DNA from: Plotosus lineatus
Taxonomy: Eukaryota > Chordata > Actinopteri > Siluriformes > Plotosidae
Direction: 5' to 3'
DNA length: 64,000 bases
Assembly (NCBI GenBank): GCA_024760905.1
Contig: CM045731.1
Coordinates: 53,694,501-53,758,500 of the forward strand
This document shows, in pieces, positions 44,796-57,939 of the stretch. The stretch's first letter is position 1. Each line of letters begins with the position of its first letter. Made by a program: the position numbers and the translations under genes. A model generated the notes under the pieces. It saw nothing but the letters and a program-made list of their open reading frames with translations. It was not told the DNA's origin and searched no databases.

Positions 44796-44865
<70 letters not shown>
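44796..44865. repeat. (GT)n-(GA)n compound microsatellite
   Basis: About 13 GT units directly joined to about 21 GA units. Confidence 0.95.
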
Positions 44866-44867
<2 letters not shown>

Positions 44868-44879
44868 TAGCCATTTTGT

Positions 44880-46009
44880 TTGTGACGTGAAATTCACTGC
44901 ATTGATCAGGGGCTGCCGAGTGATGAGACCCCATCCCGTGCCTCTCCTCCCTTCTCCTTTTGTTCATGTTCTTCTCCTTCCTACAGTCCTTCATTCTCTT
45001 TGACCCCATTTCTCTTTGTATGTCAGCCTGTTGCATTTTTGGATTTCTATGTATCCTGTCGCTCACCCTTCCATAATGACATGACTTTCTGGCTTTTTTA
45101 TTTTTCATTGGATTCAGATCTACTGAGGTCACACGATTTGTTTTTTTATTTACTTATTTAAATATAATATATTCCAAACACAAAATGAAACATTGAGGCC
45201 ATGATTTATGTTTCTAGAACTATAACTCCAGCCCCTCTCTGTTATCCCAGACTGTGTAGGTCATGTGACAGGCCGGTGGTAAATTGTCACAGAGGGAACA
45301 GAGAGATATGGAGCGTGGCCCCCACTAAAGCGTTGCTACAAGGTTGATCTTATATTATAACATGGCGCATCACACAACAAGCGAAAGACAGAAATCAGCC
45401 ATTTCTACGATTAAATTTAAACTTCAGTCTTAAAATGCTGAACCTTGGAAAGACACGTCCAACATCATTAGAGTTGCCTTCTCCCAAATTCTCAAAATTC
45501 TTTTAATTAAAGGGTTTAGTCTCTAATTCTGCAAAAAGTTTCTTGATATTCGAACTCTGATTGCAAACAAATACACAACTACTTTGTAAACTCTGCTCAT
45601 AAACCCACGGATAACTATTGCCAAGGCAACAACACTAACAACCCTATCTTTGATCAATTAATCGGTATCTCCCCAAGCAAACCTGTTGATGATTGGCAGG
45701 AATAGTGTTGTATGGCTCACTCCAAGATACTGTTTGTTTCCTTTTAAAGCACCAGGGCTGTACACAAGCACTGTTTTTTTGTTTGTTTGTTTTTGTTTTT
45801 AAGTATGTTTAAAGACTTGACAGTGAACGTGCCAGGAAGTGATGACTGCATTTTTAACGGATTAAAGGAACAGCTCATCTCAATAACATTACAACATTAA
45901 TATTAATATCATTATTATTCTTTCAGAGGTAAAATATTAACCAGTCTCATTATGTAAATTCATGAATATACCTTATTAATAAAATTCAAATAAATAAAAA
46001 TAAATATAA
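44880..46009. other. unique non-coding stretch
   Basis: Nothing recognised. Frames are short and without convincing splice borders. Confidence 0.4.
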
Positions 46010-46085
46010 GATGGAGGAAGTGGCTTGGGAGAGGGACGTCTGGACCTCACGGCTTAGTTTTTTTTGCTGCCCCTGTGACCCTCCT
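46010..46085 (+). repeat. dispersed fish repeat fragment
   Basis: Contains gaggaagtggcttgggagag and ggacgtctggac, the opposite-strand counterpart of the repeat at 23238-23435. Confidence 0.5.
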
Positions 46086-46089
46086 TTCT

Positions 46090-47250
46090 TGATCTATGTG
46101 AACAAGTAGAAGAGCATGATGATAATGATAATGGTACCCTTATTAATAAAAAAACATAATATCCATAGATAATCTGGACAGAAATGTGAGGCGCTCCACC
46201 GAGAGTAGGCGCTTGTCACACAGACCACTTTTGAGATAAAGGCCAGAAAAGTAAAAATGGTCCATTTTGATCGGAATTCGGATTTTTGAATAAACTATTA
46301 AAACAAATATTCAACTATCACTTGCTCATGTGAAATCGACTAAAACTCACCAAAAATGTCTTTTCCCCCCCCATTTTTCTGGCGAGTACCCTCATAAAAC
46401 TAGATAAAAACAGTAGCAAACTTACTGGTTTTCATTGCAATTATTCACAGAGTTCGGTACAAGACACACTATAATCCATACACCAGAAGAACGTTCATGA
46501 AGTCGTCTATCCAAAATGGAGAGACGTTTTGATATTTAAATCCAGTTTCAGCGAATAAAATAAAGGTTATGAAGACGATATGCTTGTAAACAATGCAGGC
46601 TAGTTGCTGAGGAAGATCTGAAATGAGCACACTGATTGGTCAACTCGGGCTTGCACATGCGCAATTTTCTTAATTTCATTGTGATTGTTTGAACCCCACA
46701 ATGTTTTTTTTCAATCAGTATATCATTTGAAGGCATTTGAACCTTTGTATAATGGTCCAAAAGATACATACTGATCTTATTGGAATAAACAGAAATGAAA
46801 AAATATATAGTTGCATTTTGTTCATTTTTGGGGGCTTTTTGGGTTTAAAAAGGGCGTGTCAGATTAAAATGAGGATGATTTCTCTTATCATCTCTTCCTA
46901 GACATGTTTTCTAAACGTTTATATGGCTGAAGTGCATAAAAATGTTTGGTTGCTAAGGACTAATGATCTTGGTAGAAGGGCAATCTTTGTGCTCATTTTT
47001 CGCTAAAACGTCTTTTGAAATTTTCAGTTGAATGCTGAGACAAGAAATGGCATAGCTCGCTCAGTTTTCAAGGTATTGACAAACTTTTTGCTGCATTTTA
47101 CAGCTTAGGGCCTCCTCTATCTGACCATGTAAAAATCTCATTTTTCAGTTTTGAACATAAGAGCCTACTTTCGGTGGAGTGACTCACAAATGTATGAGAT
47201 GTCTGAGGGACAGAAGATGCTAATTGGGATAGAATATTTCTTTGTCTTTT
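46090..47250. other. unique non-coding stretch
   Basis: Nothing recognised. Confidence 0.4.
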
Positions 47251-47251
47251 G

Positions 47252-47255
<4 letters not shown>

Positions 47256-47304
<49 letters not shown>
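47256..47304. repeat. (GT)n microsatellite
   Basis: About 24 GT units. Confidence 0.95.
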
Positions 47305-47305
<1 letters not shown>

Positions 47306-47363
47306 AATTAATAAAATTAAAACTACCAAGCACAAATAATAATTTGGTTGAAAATATAACAGA

Positions 47364-47718
47364 GGCAGCACGGTGGCGTAGTGGTTAGCACATCTGTCTC
47401 ACAGCAAAAGGTCGTGGGTTTGATTCCCAGCTCAGGTGTTTCTGTGTGGAGTTTGTATGTTCTCCCTGTGCTTGCATGGGTTTCCTCCGGGTATGCCTGT
47501 TTCCTCCCACAGTCCAAAAACATGCACAGTGGGTTAATTGACTGTTCCAAATCACCCCCTAGGTGTGAGTGTGAATGGTTGTGTGAGTGTTGGCCCTTTG
47601 ATGGCCTGGTGAGCTGTTCAGGGTGTACCTTGCCCTTGCACAGAGTCGACTGAGATGGATGCCAGCCTCCCTGTGACCCCAATTAAGGATTAATCAGTTC
47701 AGAAAATTAATGAATGAA
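47364..47718 (+). mobile_element. S2 SINE, full length
   Basis: One of the best copies: head gcacggtggcgtagtggtta, gggtttgattccc, body acatgcacagtgggttaatt, tail ccccaattaaggattaatc and atgaatgaa. Confidence 0.88.
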
Positions 47719-47911
47719 ATAATATGCCAGGCTGCTCAATGTAAATCAGTGCCCTTGTGAGCAAGACTTAAAACATCTTAAAAAATATTTTGAACTTTAG
47801 CAAAATTGTTTTAAATGTAGGCCATGCCCACATCAGGCTTAAGATCATATACAGCTGGAGACTCTAATAAGTTGGAAACTTAATCAGATAAGATTTTTTA
47901 TTACCCAAGCC

Positions 47912-48175
47912 TAGTGGCTCATCAGGCTGGTGCTTATCCCCGATTTACATAGCGTGAGTTCAACTCCTCCTGGATGACGCTAGTCCATCGCAGGTTACCT
48001 TCCCAGTATATTTTTACTGGTACCCATTTATACTGCTGGATGAACGGAGGCACACTTGTGGTTAAGACCTTGCTCAGGGGTCTTAGCACAGTGGGAGTCT
48101 AAGTGGGATTCGAAAACGCAAAATTCTGATCTGATCGTGAGCGCAGCACTCTAACCACTACACCACCAGCCACAC
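47912..48175 (-). mobile_element. S4 SINE
   Basis: Minus strand: gtggtgtagtggttagagtg, cgaatcccacttagac, ctgagcaaggtcttaaccac, aagtgtgcctccg, ending near gatgagccactaggc. It shares its 5' part with 34484-34768. Confidence 0.72.
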
Positions 48176-48939
48176 AATCAGATAAGTATTGCTTTGTAAT
48201 TAGCGGTTTGTTGTCGTACATGCTGCACACAAGAGCTAATGCTTTTTAATGCTCCTCACCTACTTTTTGTTTATTTTCCTCTATCTCACACTCGCTTCCA
48301 ATCCATATTCAACTATTAAATATTTATCTGAATAAATCTAACCCCCCCAATCTCCCCTGCAGTTCTTTTCATCAGTAATTGTATGAGAGCCTTGTGTTTT
48401 TGCCTCCATTTTGCATGAACATTCATCGAAAGCGCGGCATTCTCCTGTCAGTGAGAAGTGCATTGTATTCGCAATGTTTTTTCTATAAGCGGCTTTCCAG
48501 ACGAGCTCTAAAAAAAGAACAACCATCCCAGGAATGTACATCTGAGAGAGTAAATCTATTATGTGAAGGTTTGTTTTGTATTGGGCCTAAATGGCTTAAC
48601 TATAGGAACTATAGTGGGCTCGGATTCTCTTTTGTACTTTTAGAAAATGGACCAGCTGTCTAAATTTCTAGATTCGTCTAAATAAAGTAAACTTATGAAT
48701 ATCAACATATAATTAATAAAAATAAATCACAATGTTTATATTCTAATAGCTTTTGGGGGAATATGAAAGTAATTATTTTATGTATTTCTTTATTTGGTGA
48801 CATTTAGTGTGTTAGATGCTATAGATTTCTTCATTATCACAAGCAGTTCAGGAGTATATGTTCAGATATTATTAAATAATAATACACCAAAATGATACTA
48901 TTCAATTCAGTGACATCCACCGAGCATGAGGCGAATAAC
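48176..48939. other. unique non-coding stretch
   Basis: Nothing recognised. Confidence 0.4.
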
Positions 48940-49339
48940 GTTCAAGATTCAAGAGTCTTTATTGTCGTTATATTCACACACAGTGAAACTCTGAGACTCT
49001 CAGCTTTAAAAAGGTACAAACAAGACAATAAACCGTAATCAACACCATCAAAGAGCAGAATATAAACACCACCAAATGTATACACAGCTGTTCTGTAAAA
49101 GTATAAAATAGAAATATAAACTCGAAACACCTTTGAATAAAAACCAGACACTAGGATATACAGTATTATAGTGACGGTACTGTGAAGTAAAATAAATAAA
49201 TAAATAAATAGCAGCAGTGAAGTGTATCAACTAGAATGTGAATGTAAATAAAGTGTGGCAGTGCGAGACAGTCGTAGAGATTGTGGATTTGAAGTCCTTT
49301 TACAAGAACTGATGTTCTGTGTGAAAGTCAGCAGGGGCG

Positions 49340-49379
<40 letters not shown>

Positions 49380-49835
49380 CAGAGAGAGACTGCCGGGGGG
49401 GGGGGGGGGGGGGGGTTGTTAAAATTGGTCTTGATGTTTTGTGATGCTGTGATGCTACCTGCCTTCTTCTGGGCCTGGACAGCATATATTGGGTCCAGAT
49501 CTGGTAGACGGCAGCTCACGATTCCCTGCACAGTTCTCACCACCCAGGCCTTTCTGTCCTTTGCAGTGCAGCTGCCATACCACTCTATTGCACTGCGACA
49601 GAGAAAACTTTCTACTGTATCACTGTACGTATAAGTTCTTGAGCAGCTGAGAGGATAGTCCAGTCTGTCTCAGTTTCCTGAGGAAAAAAATCCGTTGTCG
49701 GGCCTTCTTCACCAGGTGTGAGGACAGATAAGATGAAATGTGGACACCCAGAAACTTAACACTGGCCACACCTCCCCATGAGGGAGGTACAAAGAGGAGT
49801 GTGCTCTGTCTTCATGGACCAAAATCCAGATCTTT
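48940..49835 (-). mobile_element. CR1/L2-like LINE, C-terminal RT remnant
   Basis: Minus-strand translations give FLGVHISS, LVKKARQRIFFLRKLRQTG, then after a frame break CRSAIEWYGSCTAKDRKAW and VVRTVQGI. This is the C-terminal part typical of fish CR1/L2-type LINEs. The 3' end carries the caagattcaagagtctttat phrase. A GT microsatellite and a G-run sit within it. 5'-truncated and frameshifted. Confidence 0.65.
49343..49415. repeat. (GT)n and poly-G tract
   Basis: About 18 GT units, a short GA run, then about 20 G residues. A possible quadruplex former. Confidence 0.9.
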
Positions 49836-49839
49836 ACAT

Positions 49840-50490
49840 ATTTTTTTTACCATGACAGAGGAACGCCAGGTGAGTTAACATAAAGAAATTCAAACTAAAA
49901 CAAGATTTTTTTAGTAATATTTAAAAATTCTGACATATTTCAACCTGACAAAAGCAGGTCAGGTTTCATTTTTACAAATGTTTACAAATTTGTCTCGCAA
50001 CATCTGTGGCAATGCATTTCGGTTGTCTTGTCCATGAATCCACCATAAAAAATTTCAAACAATTTAACCTTCCACGCACGTCAGAAAATGAGGCTCTGAT
50101 GTAAGATAGTCTGAAACTTTCCTCAAACAGTCCGCACACATCGAGAGAAGGTCAGAATGGCATCAGTTAGCTCGCAATCTACTTATTTTTGTTTCGCAAG
50201 GAAAAGCAACACATTGGAGACTTCCGCGTGGAAAGATAAGACACTTGCTGGTATCGACCATATTCCGTATATATCATTCGTATTTTATTAACATCTTATT
50301 CACGCAAACAAAAAAGAACAGTTTGAGAACAAAAAGCAAACAAAACGTGATTTATGATGGGAGTTTCACTTTTTTCACCAAAAATTGCAAACCAAACACA
50401 AATTACTTGCAAATTACTTGCAAAATTGATGCTCAACTTTCATAGGACTTTGTGTAATATACATATTTAAGCAGCAGAAAATTCACTTGC
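49840..50490. other. unique non-coding stretch
   Basis: Nothing recognised. Confidence 0.4.
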
Positions 50491-50805
50491 CAGCACAGTG
50501 GTGCAATGGTTGGCACATTCACTGCAAGAGGGCCCAGGTTCGATTCCCAGGCTCGGGGTGTTTGCATGTTCCTTCCATGCTTGCATGGGTTTCCTCTGGG
50601 TACTCCCGTTTCTTCCTGCAGTTCAAAAACATGCACATTAGGCTCATTGGTGTTTCCAAATTGATCATGAGTGTGAATGGGTGTGTATGCGTTGGCCCTT
50701 GTGATCTCGTGGCGAGCTGAGAGGAGTGTATCCCACCCGAGCCCAGATTTGACTGAGATTCCACTCCCCATGACCCTAAATAGAAATAAGTGGCTTAGAA
50801 AACGC
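50491..50805 (+). mobile_element. S2 SINE
   Basis: Head cagcacagtggtgcaatggt, gttcgattcccag, body gtttcctctgggtactcccg, tail ctaaatagaaataagtggct. Confidence 0.8.
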
Positions 50806-50867
50806 TCCTGTCACATATGACCATGTGAAGGGTTTTCCCAAACCGCAACACGTAAATCATACAACTC

Positions 50868-50960
50868 AGGGGTCCCAAACCACCAGTCCACAATTGGTAT
50901 CGATTACCAGACTCAATTGGGACCGGTCCGCAGAAGAAATAATTAATTATTTTTGTTTTA
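50868..50960 (+). mobile_element. probable hAT left terminus
   Basis: Begins caggggtcccaaaccaccag, with the ggaccggtccgcagaa phrase typical of one fish hAT family. No matching right end was located, so the extent is unknown. Confidence 0.4.
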
Positions 50961-51465
50961 TTTATTATCTGAGTCTGAACGATCTTTATTTTTGAAAAAT
51001 CTTTTATATTGAAAAATGAACGGATTCTCTCTGTTACATGCCGGTCATTTGAACGCTAAAATGTAACCCACAAGAGGACGGCACATGAACAGAGGCGAGT
51101 TGGACATGTTTCAAACAATAGCGGGGATTTTGGGTGAGACTGAGTCTGAGTCTTCATTCTCCCCGCTGGTGCACCATCACCAGATTTTTTTTTTCAAGAA
51201 AAGTTCAAGCTCTACTTCCCAACCAACTTTATTTCAGCTTTTGAAAAATAACATTCATGGAGCTGCATCTCCATAATACCCATGATGCTTTTCGTGTGCC
51301 TTCGACCCATTGTTCATGACAGAGTTCTAACACGTGTAAAGGTCAGAATACTGTTGTTTCGTGAGTTTTTCGAGTGTGCTCATTGCAACTTTATTTTTTG
51401 GCTCAGGCTTTTAACTTTGAATAAACATCTGTAAGATTATAACTCTGCTAAGGAGACATGGTCAA

Positions 51466-51482
51466 CACACGCGCGCACACAC

Positions 51483-51533
<51 letters not shown>

Positions 51534-51535
51534 CG
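51466..51535. repeat. (CA)n microsatellite
   Basis: A CA run with a few cg interruptions. Confidence 0.95.
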
Positions 51536-51568
51536 GGGAATCACTTTCACCTGTGATTCCTGGTGAAA

Positions 51569-51852
51569 GTTATTCCCGGTACGAGTGAAAAGAAGAAGCG
51601 GGCTTGTGGCATGCGGTTGAGTGATATTGCAAAGGAATATGGCCGGAACCCGTCTACCATTGGTACGATATTGAAGCAGAAGGACGTCTTAAAAGGTATA
51701 CTTTTATAATTTTTACAGGGTTTAGGGGGGTAGTACTGGGGGCCTTGGAACGAATCAGGCCTTTTACATGTAAAATGTTACTCAACTTATGAAAAAATCA
51801 GGTTACGAAACCACTTCTGGAACAGATTAATTTCGTAAGGTGAGGTATGACT
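51569..51852 (+). pseudogene. Tigger/pogo transposase relic
   Basis: A frame at 51569-51700 reads VIPGTSEKKKRACGM, then LSDIAKEYGRNPSTIGTILK. This is the helix-turn-helix of CENP-B/pogo-type transposases. The catalytic domain is gone. About 150 bp later comes a Tigger-like terminus whose reverse complement starts cagtcatacctcaccttacg. Probably an internally deleted element. The left end was not found. Confidence 0.7.
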
Positions 51853-51861
51853 GTCTAACCG

Positions 51862-53668
51862 AGTCGCTGGCTGCAGATCTTATCGGCCCTCATCGTCCCC
51901 GGTAGGTGCCGGGTTTTTCTTTGCAGAGAAGGACAAAACCCTGAGACCCTGCATTGATTACACGGGCCTGAACAATATCGCAGTAAAAAATTAGTACCCC
52001 CTCCCTCTCATAGACTCAGCCTTCACCCCTCTCCACAACGCAACCATTTTTCCTAAGCTGGGCCTCAGAAACGCCTAGCACTTAGTCCGAATTCGGGAGG
52101 GAACAAGTGGAAGACGGCTTTTAACACGCCTCTGGGTCACTTCGAACATGTGGTCATGCTGTTCGGTCTAACCAATGCCCCAGGCGGTTTTCCAAGCCTT
52201 GGTTAATGATGTGCTCAGGTACATGTTGAACCGCTTCATGTTCGTTTACCTGGACGACATCTTGATCTTCTCCAAGGACCACTACAAGCATCTCCGTAAC
52301 GTGAGAATGGTTCTAATGATGCTCCTACAGAATTGATTATTTGTCAAAGCTGATAAGTGTGAGTTACATGTCTGCTCAGTTTCATTCCTAGGGTACATCA
52401 TGGAAAAGAAGAGATAAGACCCGATCCGGTGAAGGTGAAGGCGGTGGCAGAGTGGCCAGCTCCGGGGACGTGGAAACAGCTGCAGAGGTTCCCGGGGTTC
52501 GCCAACTTCTATGGATGATTCGTACGGGACTATAGCCGCCTAGCAGCCCCTCCTCAAACAGCTGACATCTCCCAAAGCACCCTTCAAGTGGGCCCCTGAT
52601 GTGCAGGTGGCGTTTGACAGACTGAAGTCGAAATTCATCAAAGCACCTGTACTGATCTATCTGGACCCCTCACTGCAGTTCGTGGTGGAGGTGGACCCGT
52701 GCGCCTTCTTCTCCTGTCGCTTGTCCCTGGTGGAATGGAACTATGACATGGGGAACCGTGAGTTGCTGGCGGTGGTCTTGGCGCTCCAAGAGTGGCGGCA
52801 CTGGCTGGAATGGGCAGCCCACCCCTTTGTGCTCTGGACCGACCACAAGAATCTGTCCTACCTTCGTACAGCCAAGAGGTTGAACTTCCGTCATGCACGA
52901 TGGTTCCTTTACCTGGTGAGATTCAACTTTGCTCTGACGTACCTCCCCGGCTCCCGGAACACTAAACCCGACGCTCTCTCTCCAGGCAGTTCTCCCCAGG
53001 GGAAGAAACCACCACGGAGACCATCCTGCCCGCCTCCTGCATACTTGGAGTTGCTCGATGGGAGGTTGAACGCCTAGTTCAGGACGCCCAGCAGGGGGAA
53101 CCAGAGCCCGTCGAGTGCCCCCAAGGTCAGTTATATGTTCCCCCGCCAGCCAGAACCCCAGTGCTCCAGTGGGGTCACTCGTCTAAATTGACCTGCCACC
53201 CTGGAATCCACCAAACCCTCTTTCTCCTCCAACAACGCTTCTGGTGGCCAACCATAATAGCCGACACCAGGGAGTTCATTGGCGCTTGTGTCACTTCTGC
53301 CCAGAGCACGTCATCCTATTGTGCACTCTCAGGCCTCCTCCAACCCTTACCCATACCTCATCGCCCCTGGTCGCTCATTGTGGTGGACTTCATCATGAGG
53401 TTACCTCCGTCTGAGGGCAACATGGTCATCTTGACGGTAGTAGACCACTTCTCTAAGGCGGTCGACTTCGTTGCCCTATCCAAGCTCCCTTCGGCGATGG
53501 AAACAGCTGGCCTGCTGGTTCAACACGTGTTCCACCTCCATGGAATCCCACAAGACATCATTTCAAACTGGGGCCCCCAGTTTGGAAGGCGTTCTGCAAC
53601 ACCCTGGGAGTCTTTTGCAATCGGGCCTCCGGCTACCACCCTCAATCAAACAGTAGAATCATTACAGT
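51862..53668 (+). pseudogene. Ty3-type LTR retrotransposon pol fossil
   Basis: Starts in mid reverse transcriptase. Broken frames give [16 protein letters not shown] and then the [10 protein letters not shown] catalytic block near 52250. RNase H follows (52601-53077: [29 protein letters not shown]), then the integrase zinc/core region (53161-53670: HPGIHQTLFLLQQRFWWP, VVDFIMRLPPSEGN, HGIPQDIIS). The integrase motif expected to read SDRGPQF is SNWGPQF, so a catalytic aspartate is lost. Stops and shifts are frequent, and no gag, protease or LTRs were seen. A dead internal fragment. Confidence 0.88.
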
Positions 53669-53918
53669 AGAAACTTCAATCGAAATGTAGTAGAAAAGAA
53701 TACTCAAGAATGTTTGTCACGATCTAAAATGAAACCCATTGTATATTTTTTGTATGCCTTTGTGTTAAGGACTTTTTTGAAAGTTCTGGGCTTTTAATAA
53801 GAATGAACTTCAGGGCTCTGATGCTTGTATTATGTTCCATGTAGGAAGTGAAGAGAGAAATAACTGAAGAGTTAAAAAACGAAGAACCAAACTGGAAGTA
53901 AATGCTGAATATTTCATG

Positions 53919-54108
53919 CAAGGGCGTAGTTGTTAGCATGTCCGCCTCACAGCAAGAAGGTCCTGGGTTCAAGTGTCAGACTTGGCAAGTCTAACCGGAT
54001 GTCCAAACTGACCCTAAGTGTCGCATTGCCTTTGCCAAGAGTTGACTGAGACAGGCTTCAGCATCCCCGTGACCCTTGAAGGATTAAGTGGGTTCAGCAA
54101 GTGAGCGA
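53919..54108 (+). mobile_element. S2 SINE, internally deleted
   Basis: Head gcgtagttgttagcatgtcc, gcctcacagcaagaaggtcc, gggttcaagt. The central body is missing. Tail gttgactgagacaggcttca. Confidence 0.75.
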
Positions 54109-54644
54109 GTCAGAGTATTTCATTCAGGTAGCATGTACTCGCAAAATAAAAGACTTGAGTTCAATTGGGAAGTGCTGAGATATAAGAATCTGATCGGTGA
54201 GGCTCGCGTAAGGCAGATTTAATGAGCCGAAAGCAATCCATAGAATACCTTGAGGACTCAAAGTCTACTCTAAGAAGGAGATTGGGGGCCAGAACCAGAA
54301 GTGGGTGCAGTCAACACCCAGAAGTAGACAACAGCTCATCAAACTGGATTACAAATGAGTAGAAAGGTATTTTTGACTGACAAAGGCATGGGACTGTCAA
54401 CTTCATTTTTGCTAGCACGTCAGTTGCTAACCCAACCTCAAAACACAGCATTAAGCTTCATTAGTAATAGGCCTCAAGTACATGGACATTGAAAAATCAA
54501 GAACTTCAGGCTATTCAGGCCTTAAATATTCTAATGACACTCATTCATCCTTACTACAGTCAACCTTGATACTCAAGGTGTTAAGACAGAGAATAAGCAT
54601 AGTGACGAAAAGGAAAATCCATCTCACCCACCTATCCATCCATC
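54109..54644. other. unique non-coding stretch
   Basis: Nothing recognised up to the LINE target site. Confidence 0.4.
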
Positions 54645-57600
54645 ATGCAGCCTCGCGCCGGTCCCAAGCCCGGATAAATGCAGAGGGTTGCAACAGGAAG
54701 GGCATTTGGCGTAAAACTTTTGCCAGAATACAAAATGCAAACCGTAAAGACAAATTTCATACTGGATCGGTCGAGGCCCGGGTTAACAACAACCGCCATC
54801 TGTGCTGTTAACCAACAGGGTGCAGGTGGAAATTGGACTACTGTTGGTCAAAGAAGAAGAGGCGGGAGGCGTGTCTGTAGGCAGAGAGAGAAGAGGAACG
54901 GCATGAGTCTAGGACTGAGAGAAGGGACTTTGAATGTTGGAACTCTGACAGGGAAAGGTAGAGAGCTGGCGGACATGATGCAGAGGAGGAAGGTGGACAT
55001 ACTTTGTGTTCAGGAGACCAGGTGGAAAGGCAGCAAGGCTAGAAGCTGTTTTTTCATGGTGTGGATGGGAAGAGAAATGGAGTAGGAGTCATCTTGAACG
55101 AGGGGATGGTCAGGAATGTTCTAGAAGTGAAAAGAGTGTCAGACAGAGTGATGAGTCTCAAATTAGAAATTGAAGGTGTGATGTTCAATGTTGTTAGTGC
55201 TTATGCCCCACAGGCAGGATGTGAGCTAAAAGAGAAGGAGAGATTCTGGAGTGAGTTGGATGAAGTGATGTAGAGTACCCCCTAGAGGTGAAAGAGTGGT
55301 CATTGGGGTAGACTTCAATGGACATGTTGGTGCAGGAAACAGAGGGAACGAGGAAGTGATGGGCAGGTTTGCTATCCAGGACAGGAACACAGAAGGACTT
55401 TCTTCCAGAAGAGAGAAGAGCATAGGGTGACTTATAAAAGTGGAGGTAGGAGCACACAGGTAGACTACATCTTGTGTAGGCGATGTAATTTGAAGGAAGT
55501 CAGTGACTGCAAAGTAGTAGTGGGTGAGAGTGTTGCCAAACAGCATAGGATGGTGGTGTGCAGGAGAATGCTGATGGTAAGAAAGGTGAAGAAGGCAAAG
55601 GCAGAGCACAACACAAAGTGGTGAAGCTGAAAAAGGAAGTGTCGTATTGTCTTCAAGGAGGAGTTGAAACAGGTTTTTGGTGGTCAGGAAGTGCTTCCAG
55701 ATGACTGGACAACGACAGCTAATGTGATCAGGGAGACAGGTAGGAGAGTACTTGGCGTGTCCTCTGGAAGGAGAGTAGATAAGGAGACTTGGTGGTGGAA
55801 TGAGGAAGTGCAGGAGTGTGTAAAAAAGAAGAGGTTAGCTAAGAAGAAATGGGACACAGAGAGGACCGAAGAGAGTAAACAGCAGTATAGGGAGACACAG
55901 CATAAGGCGAAGGTAGCGGTGTCAAAGGCCAAACAGAGGGAGTGTGATGACTTGTATGCTAGGTTGGACAGTAAGGAGGGAGAAAATAATTTATACAGGT
56001 TGGCACAGCAGAGAACTAGAGATGGGAAGGACATGTAGCTAATTAGAGTGATTAAGGACAGAGTGGGAAACGTGTTGACTGATGACAGAAGTGTGCTGGG
56101 AAGATGGAAAGAGTACTTTGAAGAGCTGATGAATGAGGAAAATGAGAGAGAAAAAAGAGTAGAAGAGGTGACTGTTGAGGAACCAGAAGTAGCAAAGATT
56201 AGTAAGGGTGAAGTGTGGAGGGCATTGAAGAGGATGAAGAGTGGAAAGGCAGTTGGTCCTGATGATGAGGTATGGAAGTGTCGAGGAGAGGTAGCAGTAG
56301 ATTTTCTGACAAGAACATTCAACAAGGTCTTAGAGAGTGAGAGGATGCCGGAGGAATGGAGAAGTGTGCTGGTGCCCATTTTTAAGAACAAGGGAGATGT
56401 GCAGAGTTGTGGCAACTACAGAGGGATAAAGTTGATGAGCCAGACAATGAAGTTATGGGAAAAATAGTGGAAGCTAGACTAAGGGCAGAGGTCAGCATTT
56501 GTGAACAACAGTTTGGTTTCATGCCAAGAAAGAGCACCACAGATGCAGTGTTTGCCTTGAGGATGTTAATAGAGAAGTACATAGAAGGTCAGAAGGAGCT
56601 GCATTGTGCCTTTGGGGATCTGGAGAAAGCATATGAAAGGGTGCCGAGAGAGGAACTGTGGTATTGCATGAAGAAGTCTGGAGTGGCAGAGAAGTATGTC
56701 AGAGTGGTGCAGGACATGTATGAGAGATGTAAGACAGTGGTGAGGTGTGCTGTCGGTGTGACAGAAGAGTTCAAGGTGGAGGTGGGACTGCATCAAGGGT
56801 CATCTCTCAGCCTATTCTTGTTTGCTATGGTGATGGACAGGCTGACAGATGAGGTCAGACAAGGATCTCCATGGACTATGATGTTTGCAGATGACATTGT
56901 GATCTGCAGTTAGAGCAAGTGTTGGAAAATCTAGTGGAGGTATGCTCTGGAAAGGAGGGGAATGAAGGTTAGCCTCAGTAAAACAGAATACATGTGTGTG
57001 AACGACAAGGACCCAAGAGGAACAGTGAGGTTACAGGGAGCAGAGATAAAGAAGGTGGAGGATTTTAAGTACTTAGGCTCAACAATCCAGAGCAATGGAG
57101 AGTGTGGAAAAGAGGTGAAGAAGCATGTGCAGGCAGGTTGGAATGGTTGGAGAAAAGTATTTGGCGTGATGTGTGATAGGAAGGTATCGGCAAGAATGAA
57201 AGGAAAAGTGTACAAGACAGTGATGAGGCCAGCGATGTTGTATGGTTTAGAAACAGCGGCCCTGGGGAAAAGACAGGAGGCTGAGCTGGAGGTAGCAGAG
57301 ATGAAAATGTTGAGGTTCTCTTTGGGAGTAACGAGGATGGATAGGATCAGGAATGAGTACATCAGAGGGACAGTACATGTTCGAGGTTTTGGAGACAAAG
57401 TCAGAGAGGCTCGATTGAGATGGTTTGGACATGTACAGAGGAGGGATAGTGAGTATATTGGTAGTAGGATGCTGAGGTTGGAACTGCCAAGCAGAAGGTC
57501 TAGAGGAAGACCAAAGAGAAGATTTATGGATGTGGTGAAGGAGGATATGAAGGTAGTTGGAGTAAGAGTAGAAGATACAGAGGATTGGGTGAGATGGAGG

Positions 57601-57657
57601 TGGATGGTTTGCTGTGGTGACCCCTGAAGGGAAAAGCCGAAAGGAAAAGAAGAGAAG
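54645..57657 (+). mobile_element. RTE-type LINE copy F, near full length
   Basis: Inserted in a catc-rich site with a duplicated acccacctatccatccatc (54626-54644; 18 of 19 matching at 57658-57676). About 40 bases are missing from the leader. The endonuclease is in frames 54678-55085 and 55061-55273. Linker 55664-56038. RT frames 56048-56467, 56407-56913 (FADDIVICS, then a TAG) and 56962-57627. Many lesions. The 3' end is gccgaaaggaaaagaagaga. Confidence 0.92.
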
Positions 57658-57660
57658 ACC

Positions 57661-57910
57661 CACCTATTCATCCATCCACCCATATAGTCATTCTTCCATC
57701 CATCCATCCATCCATTCATTCATTCATTCGTTCATTCATCCACACGTCCATCCTTCCATCCATCCACCTATTAATCCTTCCTTTCATACATCCACCCACT
57801 TATTTCCCCTATCATCCACCCATTCATTCATTCATTCATTCATTCATTCATCTACTCCTCTATCTAGCCTTTCATCCATCCATCCATTCACCCATTGATT
57901 TATCCATCCA
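57661..57910. repeat. (CATC)n/(CATT)n tetranucleotide tract
   Basis: Long imperfect runs of catc, catt and ccat. The LINE F target lies at its left edge. Confidence 0.9.
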
Positions 57911-57939
57911 TTTTCTTCCACTTATCTGAGGTCAGGTGA

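Noticed and set aside
49396..49415. CRISPR-like or regulatory meaning for G-runs and regular repeats
   Set aside because: There is no spacer structure, the genome is vertebrate, and the runs are simple microsatellites.
48940..49835. A cellular gene exon for WYGSCTAKDRKAW
   Set aside because: The phrase belongs to the C-terminal part of fish CR1/L2-type LINEs and the frame is broken.
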